Assembly (NCBI RefSeq): GCF_026339735.1
Contig: NZ_JAPEQG010000001.1
Span: 310,001 to 374,000, forward strand
DNA: 64,000 nucleotides
Reading direction: 5' to 3'
Source: Streptomyces sp. NBC_01669
GTDB lineage: Bacteria; Actinomycetota; Actinomycetes; Streptomycetales; Streptomycetaceae
Part shown: positions 45,073 through 53,307 of the stretch, one piece after another
Layout of the letters: every line of letters starts with the position of its first letter
Position numbering within the stretch: the stretch's first letter is position 1
Made by a program: the position numbers and the translations under genes
Notes under the pieces: model-generated
What the model was told of the DNA's origin: nothing
Databases searched by the model: none
What the model saw: the letters and a program-made list of their open reading frames with translations, nothing else

Positions 45073-46464
45073 TCAGGTGTCACGTTCGGCAATCCACTTC
45101 AGAGCGCGGATGCTGGGCATGAAGAGGTATTCGCCTCCTTTGGTCACGGCGAAGCGGGGCAGTTGCTGGAGGCGGCGGCGAACGGGCCGTTTGGGGATCG
45201 TGAAGGTGCCTGTGCCGTCGTTGCTTCCCACGATCGGGTCTTTCTCGTCGCCGAGGCCGACGAAGTCGCCGTCGTTGGCCCACTGGGTTTTGAGGAACTC
45301 GAACTGCCGGACGAGGTCGGTTCCCATGAAGATGAACACGATGCCGCGCTCGGCGCCGTCGTCGTCCAGCTCTCCCTCGGGGAGCATGGGGCCGTAGGGG
45401 GTGCCCCGGCGCAGGGCTCGGTGCAGTTTCACGTCCACCAGGGAGTCGGCCAGGGCGTCGCGCGGGTTCATCCGCCGGATGTGGGCGCCGAGCGGACAGC
45501 GCAGGCCGGCCGGATCCTGCTCGTGGTAGGTGAAGTCGTTGACGCGGTGCGGATCGGTGGCGATGGCCGGCTCGTCGTGGTCGGGAGCGAGTACCAGGGG
45601 TGCCCCGCTGGGCCAGCGACCGACCATCTTGGCTGCGAGGAGCTCTTCTTCTTCGGGGGAGGAGGCGTTGTCCTTGAGATAGCGGCGGTACTCGGCGACC
45701 CGCAGATGGAGTTTGCGGAAGGCCACGTAGGTACCGTTGCGGCTCAGGACGTCGGGCTGGGGCATGAGCGTGATCCGCCCCATCTCGTTGGCATAGCCCA
45801 GGAGGAACTCGCCGGCCTTGATGGTGGGGCCGAAGCCTGGCAGGTAGCCGTAGTCACCGCCGCCCATTCGCTGGGCGAGGCTGGCCACGCCGGAGCCCTC
45901 GATATCGGGCTCGCCGATCCCGTCCACGAAGCCCAGGTGGGTGCGTTTGGTCGGCAGCGCCGAGGCGTCCAGTCGGTAGATGACCGACACGCCGGGCAGG
46001 TCCCTGAGTGTCTCGCGGGCCGTCTCCAGCAGGGACTCCATCGCGGTGGCGTCCGGGGCGAACACGGATACCGCGACATGGACGTCCGCGCTGCCCAGCG
46101 GAGCATCCCAATGCTCGGGACTGCTGTCACCGGTGTCTCCCAGCCGTTCGGCACGGGCAGCCATGCCCTCGCAGAAGGCGTCGGGGAAGCTGTCCAGCGA
46201 TTCCTGCGGCACGCCGAGAGCCCGCAGCCCGGAGTAGCTCAGCGCGACGCTCAGCCACGCGCGGTTGGGAGGGTCCCACCATTGGGTCGCCGAGGCGACG
46301 TGGGGTACCAGGCGGGCCAGCATCTGCCGGCCGTCGTCGGGATCATCGATACGTAGCAGGAAGTACGCGCCCGTGAAGGGCGTAGGGCGCAGCCTGAGCA
46401 GAGTGCCCTGGATGTCGTCCAGCTCCAGCACCTGCTCCTCGGCCTGGCCTGCGCTGTCTGCCAT
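45073..46464 (-). CDS. DyP-type heme peroxidase
   Basis: Dye-decolorizing-peroxidase family member of 463 residues. The signature GFVDGIGEP holds the distal aspartate, and GAHIRRMNPRDA holds the proximal heme histidine. VFIFMGTDLVRQFEFLKTQW is the conserved segment near the C terminus. No Tat signal or encapsulin tail is visible, so a cytoplasmic enzyme is expected. It lies 63 nt after the catalase-like gene stop, same strand. Confidence 0.92.
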   Translation of the reverse strand: MADSAGQAEEQVLELDDIQGTLLRLRPTPFTGAYFLLRIDDPDDGRQMLARLVPHVASATQWWDPPNRAWLSVALSYSGLRALGVPQESLDSFPDAFCEGMAARAERLGDTGDSSPEHWDAPLGSADVHVAVSVFAPDATAMESLLETARETLRDLPGVSVIYRLDASALPTKRTHLGFVDGIGEPDIEGSGVASLAQRMGGGDYGYLPGFGPTIKAGEFLLGYANEMGRITLMPQPDVLSRNGTYVAFRKLHLRVAEYRRYLKDNASSPEEEELLAAKMVGRWPSGAPLVLAPDHDEPAIATDPHRVNDFTYHEQDPAGLRCPLGAHIRRMNPRDALADSLVDVKLHRALRRGTPYGPMLPEGELDDDGAERGIVFIFMGTDLVRQFEFLKTQWANDGDFVGLGDEKDPIVGSNDGTGTFTIPKRPVRRRLQQLPRFAVTKGGEYLFMPSIRALKWIAERDT

Positions 46465-46527
46465 CGTGTTCCGTCTCCGTGTCGTGGTGGAACCGGGCCG
46501 TGCCCGGCGGTGGCTACGGGCCGAGGC

Positions 46528-47673
46528 TCAGTGGTGAGGGACCGCGTTCTTCAGTGGCAGCACCTCGTCCGCGCTGCGGGGCTCACGCCGTTCTTGCTGG
46601 TTGAGGCGGTGGCGCAGGAGGGAGGAGTGGCGGTAGACCTCCTTGCGGGCCCGCATGATGCTGCCCAGCGGCCGGTGCGCGTCCGGCACTCGCCAGGGAG
46701 TGAAGGACAGGGCGTCCATGCGCCGGAGGTTGTCCTCCCCGGAGATGTCCTGCTGGGGGAAGTGGAGCTTGGCCACCGTGACGTACGGGGACAGATGCTC
46801 GGGCCACTCGACCGTGAGGTCCTCCACCGGCATCCGCTCCAGGTCGGCACACAGCTGCACCTGGATGTCGAACGCGTAGGGCCTCTCACGAAGCTCGGCC
46901 ACCAGGGCCGGCCGGAAGACCTCTTCCGCGGAGGTGAGGTCCATGCGGCGCTCGGCCACCGTGGCCGCGCAGTCGGGGTCGGGGGCAACGCGCACCTTGG
47001 CGATGTAGTCGCCGTGCCGGACCGCACCCATCGTCGTGTAGGTCGACAGCAGCACGTTCACCAAGGGCCGCTGCGAGACGATGAGGAAGGTCAGGAACTC
47101 CTCCCACACCCAGTCGTCCTCGCCGAGTGTTCCCTTTCCGGTGACATAGTCGCGGTAGAAACGGTACCGGCCGCGCTTGCCTTCCGCGAAATACTCCCCG
47201 GCCCTGAGGAACAGGTCCTGAATAAACAGGTAGTGCTGCACGCTGTTGCAGAAGAAGACCGGCGCGTTGATGGTGTTGTAGTCGAACGTCCGGCTGCCGG
47301 GCTCGTCCTCCAACAGCGTCGGACCCTCGATGTCGAAGATCTTCAGCGCCAGCCCTGTCGCACGTCCCAAACGCGCGTCGGCCCCGGCGTGAGGGGACCC
47401 GTTGGAGAACCGCACGAGCGCATCGTGCCTGCCCGGGTTAGCGTAGATGCCCTGGGCGTACTCCTCGGGCAGCCCATCGAGGATCTCCACCTCCCCCCTC
47501 ACCAGCCCGTAGCCCTTGGCATGCGCGTCGCGGACCGCCTGCCCGGTACCTCCGGTCGTGACCGACCCGGTGATGTAGCCCTCCGTCTTGGCGATCACTT
47601 TCTGCACGTTCTCGTCAAAGCCGGGCTCGTCGATCTCCACATCTGGCGTGTAAGGGATGAACCGCAGAGACAT
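46528..47673 (-). CDS. Catalase-like heme protein (y4iL / allene-oxide-synthase-like group)
   Basis: Product of 381 residues of the catalase superfamily but shorter than true catalases. ALVRFSNGSPHAGADARLGR carries the distal arginine-side motif, and ALKIFDIEGPTLLEDEPGSR follows. The R-x-x-x-Y proximal segment is not clear to me. The group includes bacterial proteins related to coral allene oxide synthase that handle lipid hydroperoxides. ATG at 47673 is favoured over 47709. It heads a three-gene run with the DyP peroxidase and the small protein. Confidence 0.78.
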   Translation of the reverse strand: MSLRFIPYTPDVEIDEPGFDENVQKVIAKTEGYITGSVTTGGTGQAVRDAHAKGYGLVRGEVEILDGLPEEYAQGIYANPGRHDALVRFSNGSPHAGADARLGRATGLALKIFDIEGPTLLEDEPGSRTFDYNTINAPVFFCNSVQHYLFIQDLFLRAGEYFAEGKRGRYRFYRDYVTGKGTLGEDDWVWEEFLTFLIVSQRPLVNVLLSTYTTMGAVRHGDYIAKVRVAPDPDCAATVAERRMDLTSAEEVFRPALVAELRERPYAFDIQVQLCADLERMPVEDLTVEWPEHLSPYVTVAKLHFPQQDISGEDNLRRMDALSFTPWRVPDAHRPLGSIMRARKEVYRHSSLLRHRLNQQERREPRSADEVLPLKNAVPHH

Positions 47674-48219
47674 GACTCGACCGTCTCCATTCTTTTCACC
47701 GAAGTACACTCGGGGCGCGCAGTGCTTTTGTGCAGTGCCTTTGCTCGGGCTCGGGCTCCCGGCAGTCTCCTGCCGAATACTGCCTCTCCAGACCGTTGGC
47801 GCACGTCTGGGACGCGGTCATGCGCGGAATTCTGGGCGCCGCGACAATCTCGCCGACCGGCGTGCTCACGCGGCGGAAGACAACGCCCGGTCCGCCAGGC
47901 GGCCTGACATGCTTCATCGTAGGCACGTCGGAAATACAGGCGCGCGTTGAACACGTCCGTCGGCGAGCAGTGCTGAATCACCCGGAACGCGCACCCTCAG
48001 CTGGGCATAACGAACATTCTCGCAGCCCCTCACGGCGCCGGTCACTCACCCGTTCGTCTCCGCCACCGTGCTTCGGGGCCGACGCCACCTGACGATGTGC
48101 GTGAGGGCCAAGCCGGGTACACGGGACGGTCACCTGGGCTCGCGATCAGGCATCCCTGACGTGGCCCCGGCCACCGGTCCCCGTCAGACCGATCCCTACG
48201 ACCACGCGCGGAGGCCGCC
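47674..48219. other. Intergenic region without a clear gene
   Basis: Between the divergent catalase-like and GAP-family genes. I examined both strands and found no frame with natural protein sequence; the ORFs here look like shadows. It holds the two promoters, which I cannot place. Confidence 0.35.
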
Positions 48220-48897
48220 TTGGGACACGCTGTTGGTGATGTGCTGGGCCTGGCAGCCGCTGTCGCGGTCAGCCCACTTCCCATCGTGGCCATGATCCTC
48301 ATCCTGGCCACACCGGGCGGACGCCTCAACGGATCATTATTCGCCCTCGGCTGGGTCCTGGGACTTGCGGCACTGGGTGCGATCATGCTGGTGATCGGCG
48401 GCTCCGCCGGAGCCTCCGCTCACAAGCAGCCGGCCACCTGGGTGGGCGGCCTCAAGCTCGCCCTGGGTGTACTGCTGCTGCTCTTGGGTGCCTGGCAGTG
48501 GCGGCGCCGCCCCGCCGACCCCTCCCAGGCTCAGCTGCCGAAATGGATGGCCGCGATCGACCGCTTCACCCCGATCAAGATCCTGGGACTGGGACTGGCT
48601 CTCTCGGCCGCCAATCTCAAGAACGCCCCACTCACCATCGCTGCCGGTGCCTCGATCAGCTCAGCCGGGATTCCCGTCCCGCAGCAGATCGGGACGCTCG
48701 CCGTGTTCGTGATCATCGCGTCCCTCGGGGTGCTCGCGCCGCTGACCGTCTACCTGATCATGGGAGAGCGGGCAAAGAGCATGCTTAGCTCCTGGCGGGA
48801 CTGGGCCGTACAGCACAACGTCGCCGTGATGGCCGTCCTGTTCTTCGTCCTCGGCCTGAAACTGTTCGGGGACGGCATCAGCATCCTCGCCACCTGA
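48220..48897 (+). CDS. GAP-family membrane protein
   Basis: Integral membrane protein of 225 residues with six predicted helices, of the GAP family (peptidoglycolipid or sulfolipid addressing protein), known in mycobacteria for glycolipid export. Typical features are AAAVAVSPLPIVAMILILAT at the N terminus, the loop GGRLNGSLFALGWVLGL and a central charged stretch WRRRPADPSQAQLPKWM. TTG at 48220. It is unlinked to lipid genes here. Confidence 0.88.
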   Translation: MGHAVGDVLGLAAAVAVSPLPIVAMILILATPGGRLNGSLFALGWVLGLAALGAIMLVIGGSAGASAHKQPATWVGGLKLALGVLLLLLGAWQWRRRPADPSQAQLPKWMAAIDRFTPIKILGLGLALSAANLKNAPLTIAAGASISSAGIPVPQQIGTLAVFVIIASLGVLAPLTVYLIMGERAKSMLSSWRDWAVQHNVAVMAVLFFVLGLKLFGDGISILAT

Positions 48898-48905
48898 GTA
48901 CGGCT

Positions 48906-49129
48906 GATTGTCCTGGTGGGCGTGCTCTGGCTTGCTTGTGCTGTTCTCGGCCTCCATGCCTTGCTCCTCGGACGCGTGCTGGGCCGATGGCTACAGCGGC
49001 ATGTTCGGCAACCGAGACTCTGGGAGCGGGTGCCCTGCTCGTTGCGTGCAGCGGGTTTGAGCGTCCGTCGCTTCTCGTAGTCGGAATCGGCCTCATCGCC
49101 TTGGGGCACGTAGTGAAGCCAGCCTCATG
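48906..49129 (+). pseudogene. Small membrane protein with a frameshift
   Basis: The first frame reads LIVLVGVLWLACAVLGLHAL then LLGRVLGRWLQRHVRQPRLW. The neighbouring frame takes over with GAGALLVACSGFERPSLLVV and GIGLIALGHVVKPAS to a stop. Joined by one shift near 49020 these give a natural two-helix protein of about 70 residues. The true start is not clear; it follows the GAP gene closely. Confidence 0.4.
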
Positions 49130-49319
49130 ATCGACCGTCAGCTCTCAACGTGTCCGTGTCTTGTGCGGCGCGGCGGACGATGCCGAAGGCTGACCCGGCT
49201 GTCGGCACGTGCCAGAGCCGTGCCACATCGTGCGGTCAACCATGGTCAACGGCGGTTTGCCGCAGTCGAGATGTACCGCTGGCCGGGCCCTCGCCGAACC
49301 CGGGGTGACCTGCGCGCCT

Positions 49320-49480
49320 TCCACGAAAAACCCCAGCCGATCATGTCTGGGGGTCTTTGACACCAGATCTGACATCAGCGCCGGGACTACGTGTCGGGCG
49401 TCATGCAGTCGGATTACCCGTAGGTCCGCGTTCTTGGCCGCGACTTCGACGCCCCGTCCCTGGGGGTGCCGGTTTCGGGC
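49320..49480 (-). pseudogene. Possible integrase C-terminal scar
   Basis: The minus strand reads AAKNADLRVIRLHDARHVVP. RLHDARH resembles box II of tyrosine recombinases (HxxR), where most Streptomyces integrases have a H-D-x-R-H-T motif followed by helices. Only about 45 codons remain, with no catalytic tyrosine. A hairpin-like AACCCCAG/CTGGGGGT lies next to it. The call rests on one motif. Confidence 0.3.
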
Positions 49481-49481
49481 G

Positions 49482-50846
49482 TCAGTAGCCGGTGCCGCGC
49501 TTGACCTGGGCCCGCTCGATCTCGGTGGTCGCACCCTTGTGGTCCAAGGTGCTGCACGCGTCGGCGATATCCCGGCTCAGGCGCTCGATCTGCTCACGGC
49601 TCAGGGTCTCCTTGACCAGTGCACGAAGGATCTTCACCCGCTCCGCGTTGGGCGGGAGCGTGTACGCCGGCACCATCCAGCCGCGCTCGGCCGAGAGCTG
49701 CCAGGCGATGTCGGACTCGTCGTAGGCGTGCTTGCCGGCAAGGCGGAAAGCGACCAGCGGCAACTGCTCGAGGCCGCTGCCGATCACTTCGAAGCGGCCA
49801 CTGCTACGCAGGTTATCCGCCAACGCGTGGGCGTTCTTCTGCATCGTCTCCATGACGTAGGTGTAGCCCTGGCGCCCCAGCCGCACGAAGTTGTAGTACT
49901 GGGCGAGCACCATCGCCGCGCCGGTCGAGAAGTTCAGCGTGAACGTCGCGTCGGTCTTTCCCAGGTAGTTCTCGTGGAACACGAGGTCCTTGGCCAGGTC
50001 GGACTCCTCGCGGAAGACCAGCCAGCCGATGCCGGGGTAGACCAGGCCGTACTTGTGTCCCGATACGTTGATCGAGCGGACCTGCTCGAGCCGGAAGTCC
50101 CATTTCGAGTCGGGGTAGAGGAAGGGCCACACGAAGCCGCCGCTGGCGCCGTCAACGTGGATCGGGATGTCGAGGTCCCGCTCCTTGCGGATGCCCCGCA
50201 GGAGCTTGTCGATCCCGACGACGTCGTCCTTGTGGCCGGTGAACGTGGTGCCGAGGACGGCGACGACGCCGATCGTGTTCTCGTCGAGGTGGGGTTCCAC
50301 GTCCTCCGGGCCGATCGTGTACTTGCCCTCGGCAAGCGGCACGATCCGCGGCTCGACGTCGAAGTAGCGGCAGAACTTCTCCCACACGACGTGGACGTCG
50401 CCGCCGAAGACCAGGTTGGGCCGGTCGGCCGACAGGTTGGCCGCCTGGCGGCGCTCCCGCCACTTCCACCTCAGCGACAGCGCGCCGAGCATGATCGCCT
50501 CGGACGATCCCTGAGTCCGACATCCGGTGGTCTTGCCCGGCGCGTGGAAGAGGTCGGCGAGCATGCGCACGCAGCGCTGCTCGATCTCGGCGGAGATGGG
50601 ATACTCCGCGTGGTCGATGAAGTTGCGGTGGAGGTTCTCGGCGATGATCCGTTGCGCCTCCGGCTCCATCCAGGTGGTAACGAACGTGGCGAGGTTGCGC
50701 TGTGGGTCGCCCTCCATGGCGAGGTCCTCATCCAGCAGCCTCATGGCGTCCGTCGCGGTCATGCCCTCCTCGGGGAAGGTCTCCGAGGGAGCAGGCGCGG
50801 TCAGGAAACGGTTGCCGAACAGAGCCGCGGCGTCGCTCTTGGTCAT
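49482..50846 (-). CDS. gadB: Glutamate decarboxylase
   Basis: PLP-dependent decarboxylase of 454 residues that turns glutamate into GABA and consumes a proton. INVSGHKYGLVYPGIGWLVF contains the PLP lysine, and the PLP-binding HVDGASGGFVWPFLYP segment is present. GCRTQGSSEAIMLGALSL is the group II hallmark. No antiporter gene (gadC) is next to it, so an acid-resistance role is less certain than GABA metabolism. ATG at 50846. Confidence 0.96.
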   Translation of the reverse strand: MTKSDAAALFGNRFLTAPAPSETFPEEGMTATDAMRLLDEDLAMEGDPQRNLATFVTTWMEPEAQRIIAENLHRNFIDHAEYPISAEIEQRCVRMLADLFHAPGKTTGCRTQGSSEAIMLGALSLRWKWRERRQAANLSADRPNLVFGGDVHVVWEKFCRYFDVEPRIVPLAEGKYTIGPEDVEPHLDENTIGVVAVLGTTFTGHKDDVVGIDKLLRGIRKERDLDIPIHVDGASGGFVWPFLYPDSKWDFRLEQVRSINVSGHKYGLVYPGIGWLVFREESDLAKDLVFHENYLGKTDATFTLNFSTGAAMVLAQYYNFVRLGRQGYTYVMETMQKNAHALADNLRSSGRFEVIGSGLEQLPLVAFRLAGKHAYDESDIAWQLSAERGWMVPAYTLPPNAERVKILRALVKETLSREQIERLSRDIADACSTLDHKGATTEIERAQVKRGTGY

Positions 50847-51060
50847 ACCGGCGACTCAACCACGTCCGGAGCGGGAGCCATTCCGAGGACTTGTAGATGG
50901 GGCTCGGGATGCACGCGAACGGCGTACCTTCCCGAGTGATCGACGACGCTCGCCAGCCGCACGGAAGTCCGCGTTCCGGTGGTTGGACGGTGGAGGAAGC
51001 CGCAGGAGCCACCTCTTGAGACTCTAAGCAACAGGTCAGAGTCGTGGTCGCAGATTCGGT

Positions 51061-51738
51061 TTACGCAGCCAAGTGCCGGACCAGTCCGACCAGTGTGAGC
51101 ACCCAGGCGGCGACGGCGATCCAGAGCAGTACCTGGCCCGGCGTCCGCAGCCAGCCGACGGCCGCGGCGTCAGTGACGGCGACGGACAGCGTGGCGACGG
51201 CCGTCGTGCCCATCGGGAAGACCGTCGCCCAGCGCCCCATGTCGTAGTGCGGACGCAGCCAGCGCACCTCGGCAAAGCCGAGGACGACGTACCAGCACAC
51301 GGACAGCGCGAGCATGGCCAGCATGAGCGGACGCAGCGCGTCGTGCAGAGCGGTGCTGCGCCAGGCGGGCACGGCCAGCAATTTCGCCCCGGCGAGCGCG
51401 GAGATCGCCAGCGTCCCGCCCGCCACCCACTGGTCGCCCGTGCCGGACCGCACCTGGCCGCGATCGAAGCGGAGGCAGGCGAGCGCGTAGAGCGCCAGCC
51501 CGAGCACGAAGCAGCCCAGCGTCGGCCAGGCGAGCCACCCGGACGGCAGCGATACGACCAGCGTTCCGCTCAGCACGGCCAGGCCCTGCGTCGCCACACA
51601 CACCAGGAACACCGTGCCCGGCAAGTGCCGCCGCCAGTGCCGCAGCACCGACGTCAGCAGCACCGGCCACATCAGTACCGCGACGACCAGCGCGGCGACG
51701 GCGACACCCGACCATCCCTGTAGTGCGGTATCACGTCA
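51061..51738 (-). pseudogene. N-terminally truncated TDT-family transporter
   Basis: The minus strand carries the C-terminal two thirds of a tellurite-resistance/dicarboxylate (TDT, SLAC1-like) transporter: QGWSGVAVAALVVAVLMWPV, WVAGGTLAISALAGAKLLAV and YDMGRWATVFPMGTTAVA, with about seven helices. From ATG at 51672 it would have 203 residues against about 320-340 in the family. The reading frame can be followed upstream only to about 51738. It lies just after the acyl-CoA ligase stop. Confidence 0.65.
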
Positions 51739-51759
51739 CGTTGCGTGCTTCGGATGTCG

Positions 51760-53253
51760 TCAGGGGCGGGTGTCTTCAGGGACCGCACGGGGAATCTCGC
51801 GCTTGAGGATCTTGCCGGTGGCGCCCTTGGGGAGAGCATCGAGGATCCAGACTTCACGGGGGTACTTGTAGGGAGCGACGCGTGCCCGTACGAACTCACG
51901 TAGCTCGTCCGCCGTGGCCTCGTTGCCGGGGTGCAGGGCGATGGCGGCGACGATCTCCTCGCCGAGGGTGGGGTGGGGGATGCCGATCACGGCGGCTTCG
52001 GCGACTGCGGGGTGCTCGTAGAGGACTTCCTCGATCTCGCGGGGGTAGACGTTGTAACCGCCGCGGATGATCAGGTCCTTCTTGCGGTCGACGATGAAGT
52101 AGTAGCCGTCCTCGTCGACGGTGGCGAGGTCGCCGGTGCGCAGCCAGCCATCGACGATGGTCTCGGCGGTGGCCTCGGGGCGGCCCCAGTAACCCTTCAT
52201 GGTGTTGTGGCCGCGGACGCAGAGTTCGCCGACGCCGTCCTTCTCGTCGATCAGGCACAGCTCGACGCCCTCGATCGGGGTGCCGATGGAACCTGCCTTG
52301 CGCGGGCGTTCCGGGTGGTTGAAGGAGGCGACGGGCGAGGTCTCGGACATGCCGAAGCCCTCGAGTACGGGGCAGTCGAAGGCTGCCTCGAACGCGTGCA
52401 GGACCTCGACGGGCAGCGAGGCGCCACCGGAGGCGCACAGCCGCAGGGTGGAGGCGTCGTGGGCGCCGGGCTGTTGTGCGTCTGCGGCGAGCATGGCGGC
52501 GTACATCGTCGGCACGCCCTCGAAGACGGTGACCTCCCGCTGCTGGATGGTCTGCAGGGCCAGGGCGGGGTCGAAGCGGGGCGTCAGGGTGAGGCGGGCG
52601 CCGCTGGTCACTGCGGCGTTCATGGCGCAGGTCTGGCCGAAGGCGTGGAAGAGCGGCAGGCAGCCCAGCAGGACGTCCTCCGGGCTGAGCCGGAGCAATG
52701 GCGTCGCGATGATCTCAGAGTTGCGGACCAGGTTGGCGTGGGTGAGCTCGGCGCCCTTGGGAACTCCGGTGGTGCCGGAGGTGTAGAGGATGACCGCGGT
52801 GTCCTGCTCCTCGCGGCTCCGCTCGGGCGCGGGCACCGGGTGGGTGGCGAGCAGCTGGGTGAGCGAGCCGGGCCCGACAGGCACTACGTCGGCGGCAGTT
52901 CCCTGAGCCCCCGCAGTGGCCTCCTCCACGACCGGAGCGAAGGCGAACAGCAGCACGGCGCCCGAGTCACCCAGGTAGTGGGCGACTTCGCGCGACTTGA
53001 GGAGCGGGTTCATCGGTACGACGACGGCGCCGGCGCGCAGCGTGCCGTAGTACAGGGCGGGGAACTCCAGCAGGTTAGGCAGCATCAGACCGACCCGGTC
53101 GCCGGGGGTGACGCCGCGGTCGGCGAGCAGCGCGGCCACCCGGCCGGCGAGCGTGTCGAGTTCGGTGTAGGTGAGCGAGTGGTCGCCGAGTTCGACGGCG
53201 ATACGGTGGCCGTGCGCTGTGGCGGTACGGCTGAGGAGGTCGGCGAGGTTCAT
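51760..53253 (-). CDS. Long-chain fatty-acid--CoA ligase (AMP-binding)
   Basis: Acyl-CoA synthetase of 497 residues. AMP-binding core: ILYTSGTTGVPKGAELTH, then GWLRTGDLATVDEDGYYFIV, DRKKDLIIRGGYNVYPREIE, and the C-terminal ALPKGATGKILKREI with catalytic lysine. It activates a carboxylic acid with ATP and CoA. It is 54 nt downstream of an aldehyde dehydrogenase on the same strand, so the pair can take an aldehyde to its CoA thioester. Confidence 0.93.
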   Translation of the reverse strand: MNLADLLSRTATAHGHRIAVELGDHSLTYTELDTLAGRVAALLADRGVTPGDRVGLMLPNLLEFPALYYGTLRAGAVVVPMNPLLKSREVAHYLGDSGAVLLFAFAPVVEEATAGAQGTAADVVPVGPGSLTQLLATHPVPAPERSREEQDTAVILYTSGTTGVPKGAELTHANLVRNSEIIATPLLRLSPEDVLLGCLPLFHAFGQTCAMNAAVTSGARLTLTPRFDPALALQTIQQREVTVFEGVPTMYAAMLAADAQQPGAHDASTLRLCASGGASLPVEVLHAFEAAFDCPVLEGFGMSETSPVASFNHPERPRKAGSIGTPIEGVELCLIDEKDGVGELCVRGHNTMKGYWGRPEATAETIVDGWLRTGDLATVDEDGYYFIVDRKKDLIIRGGYNVYPREIEEVLYEHPAVAEAAVIGIPHPTLGEEIVAAIALHPGNEATADELREFVRARVAPYKYPREVWILDALPKGATGKILKREIPRAVPEDTRP

Positions 53254-53307
53254 CTTCGGCCTCTCGTCTGATGGTGGCGGTTTGGGGGTGGTGGGGTGCG
53301 GGCGGGG

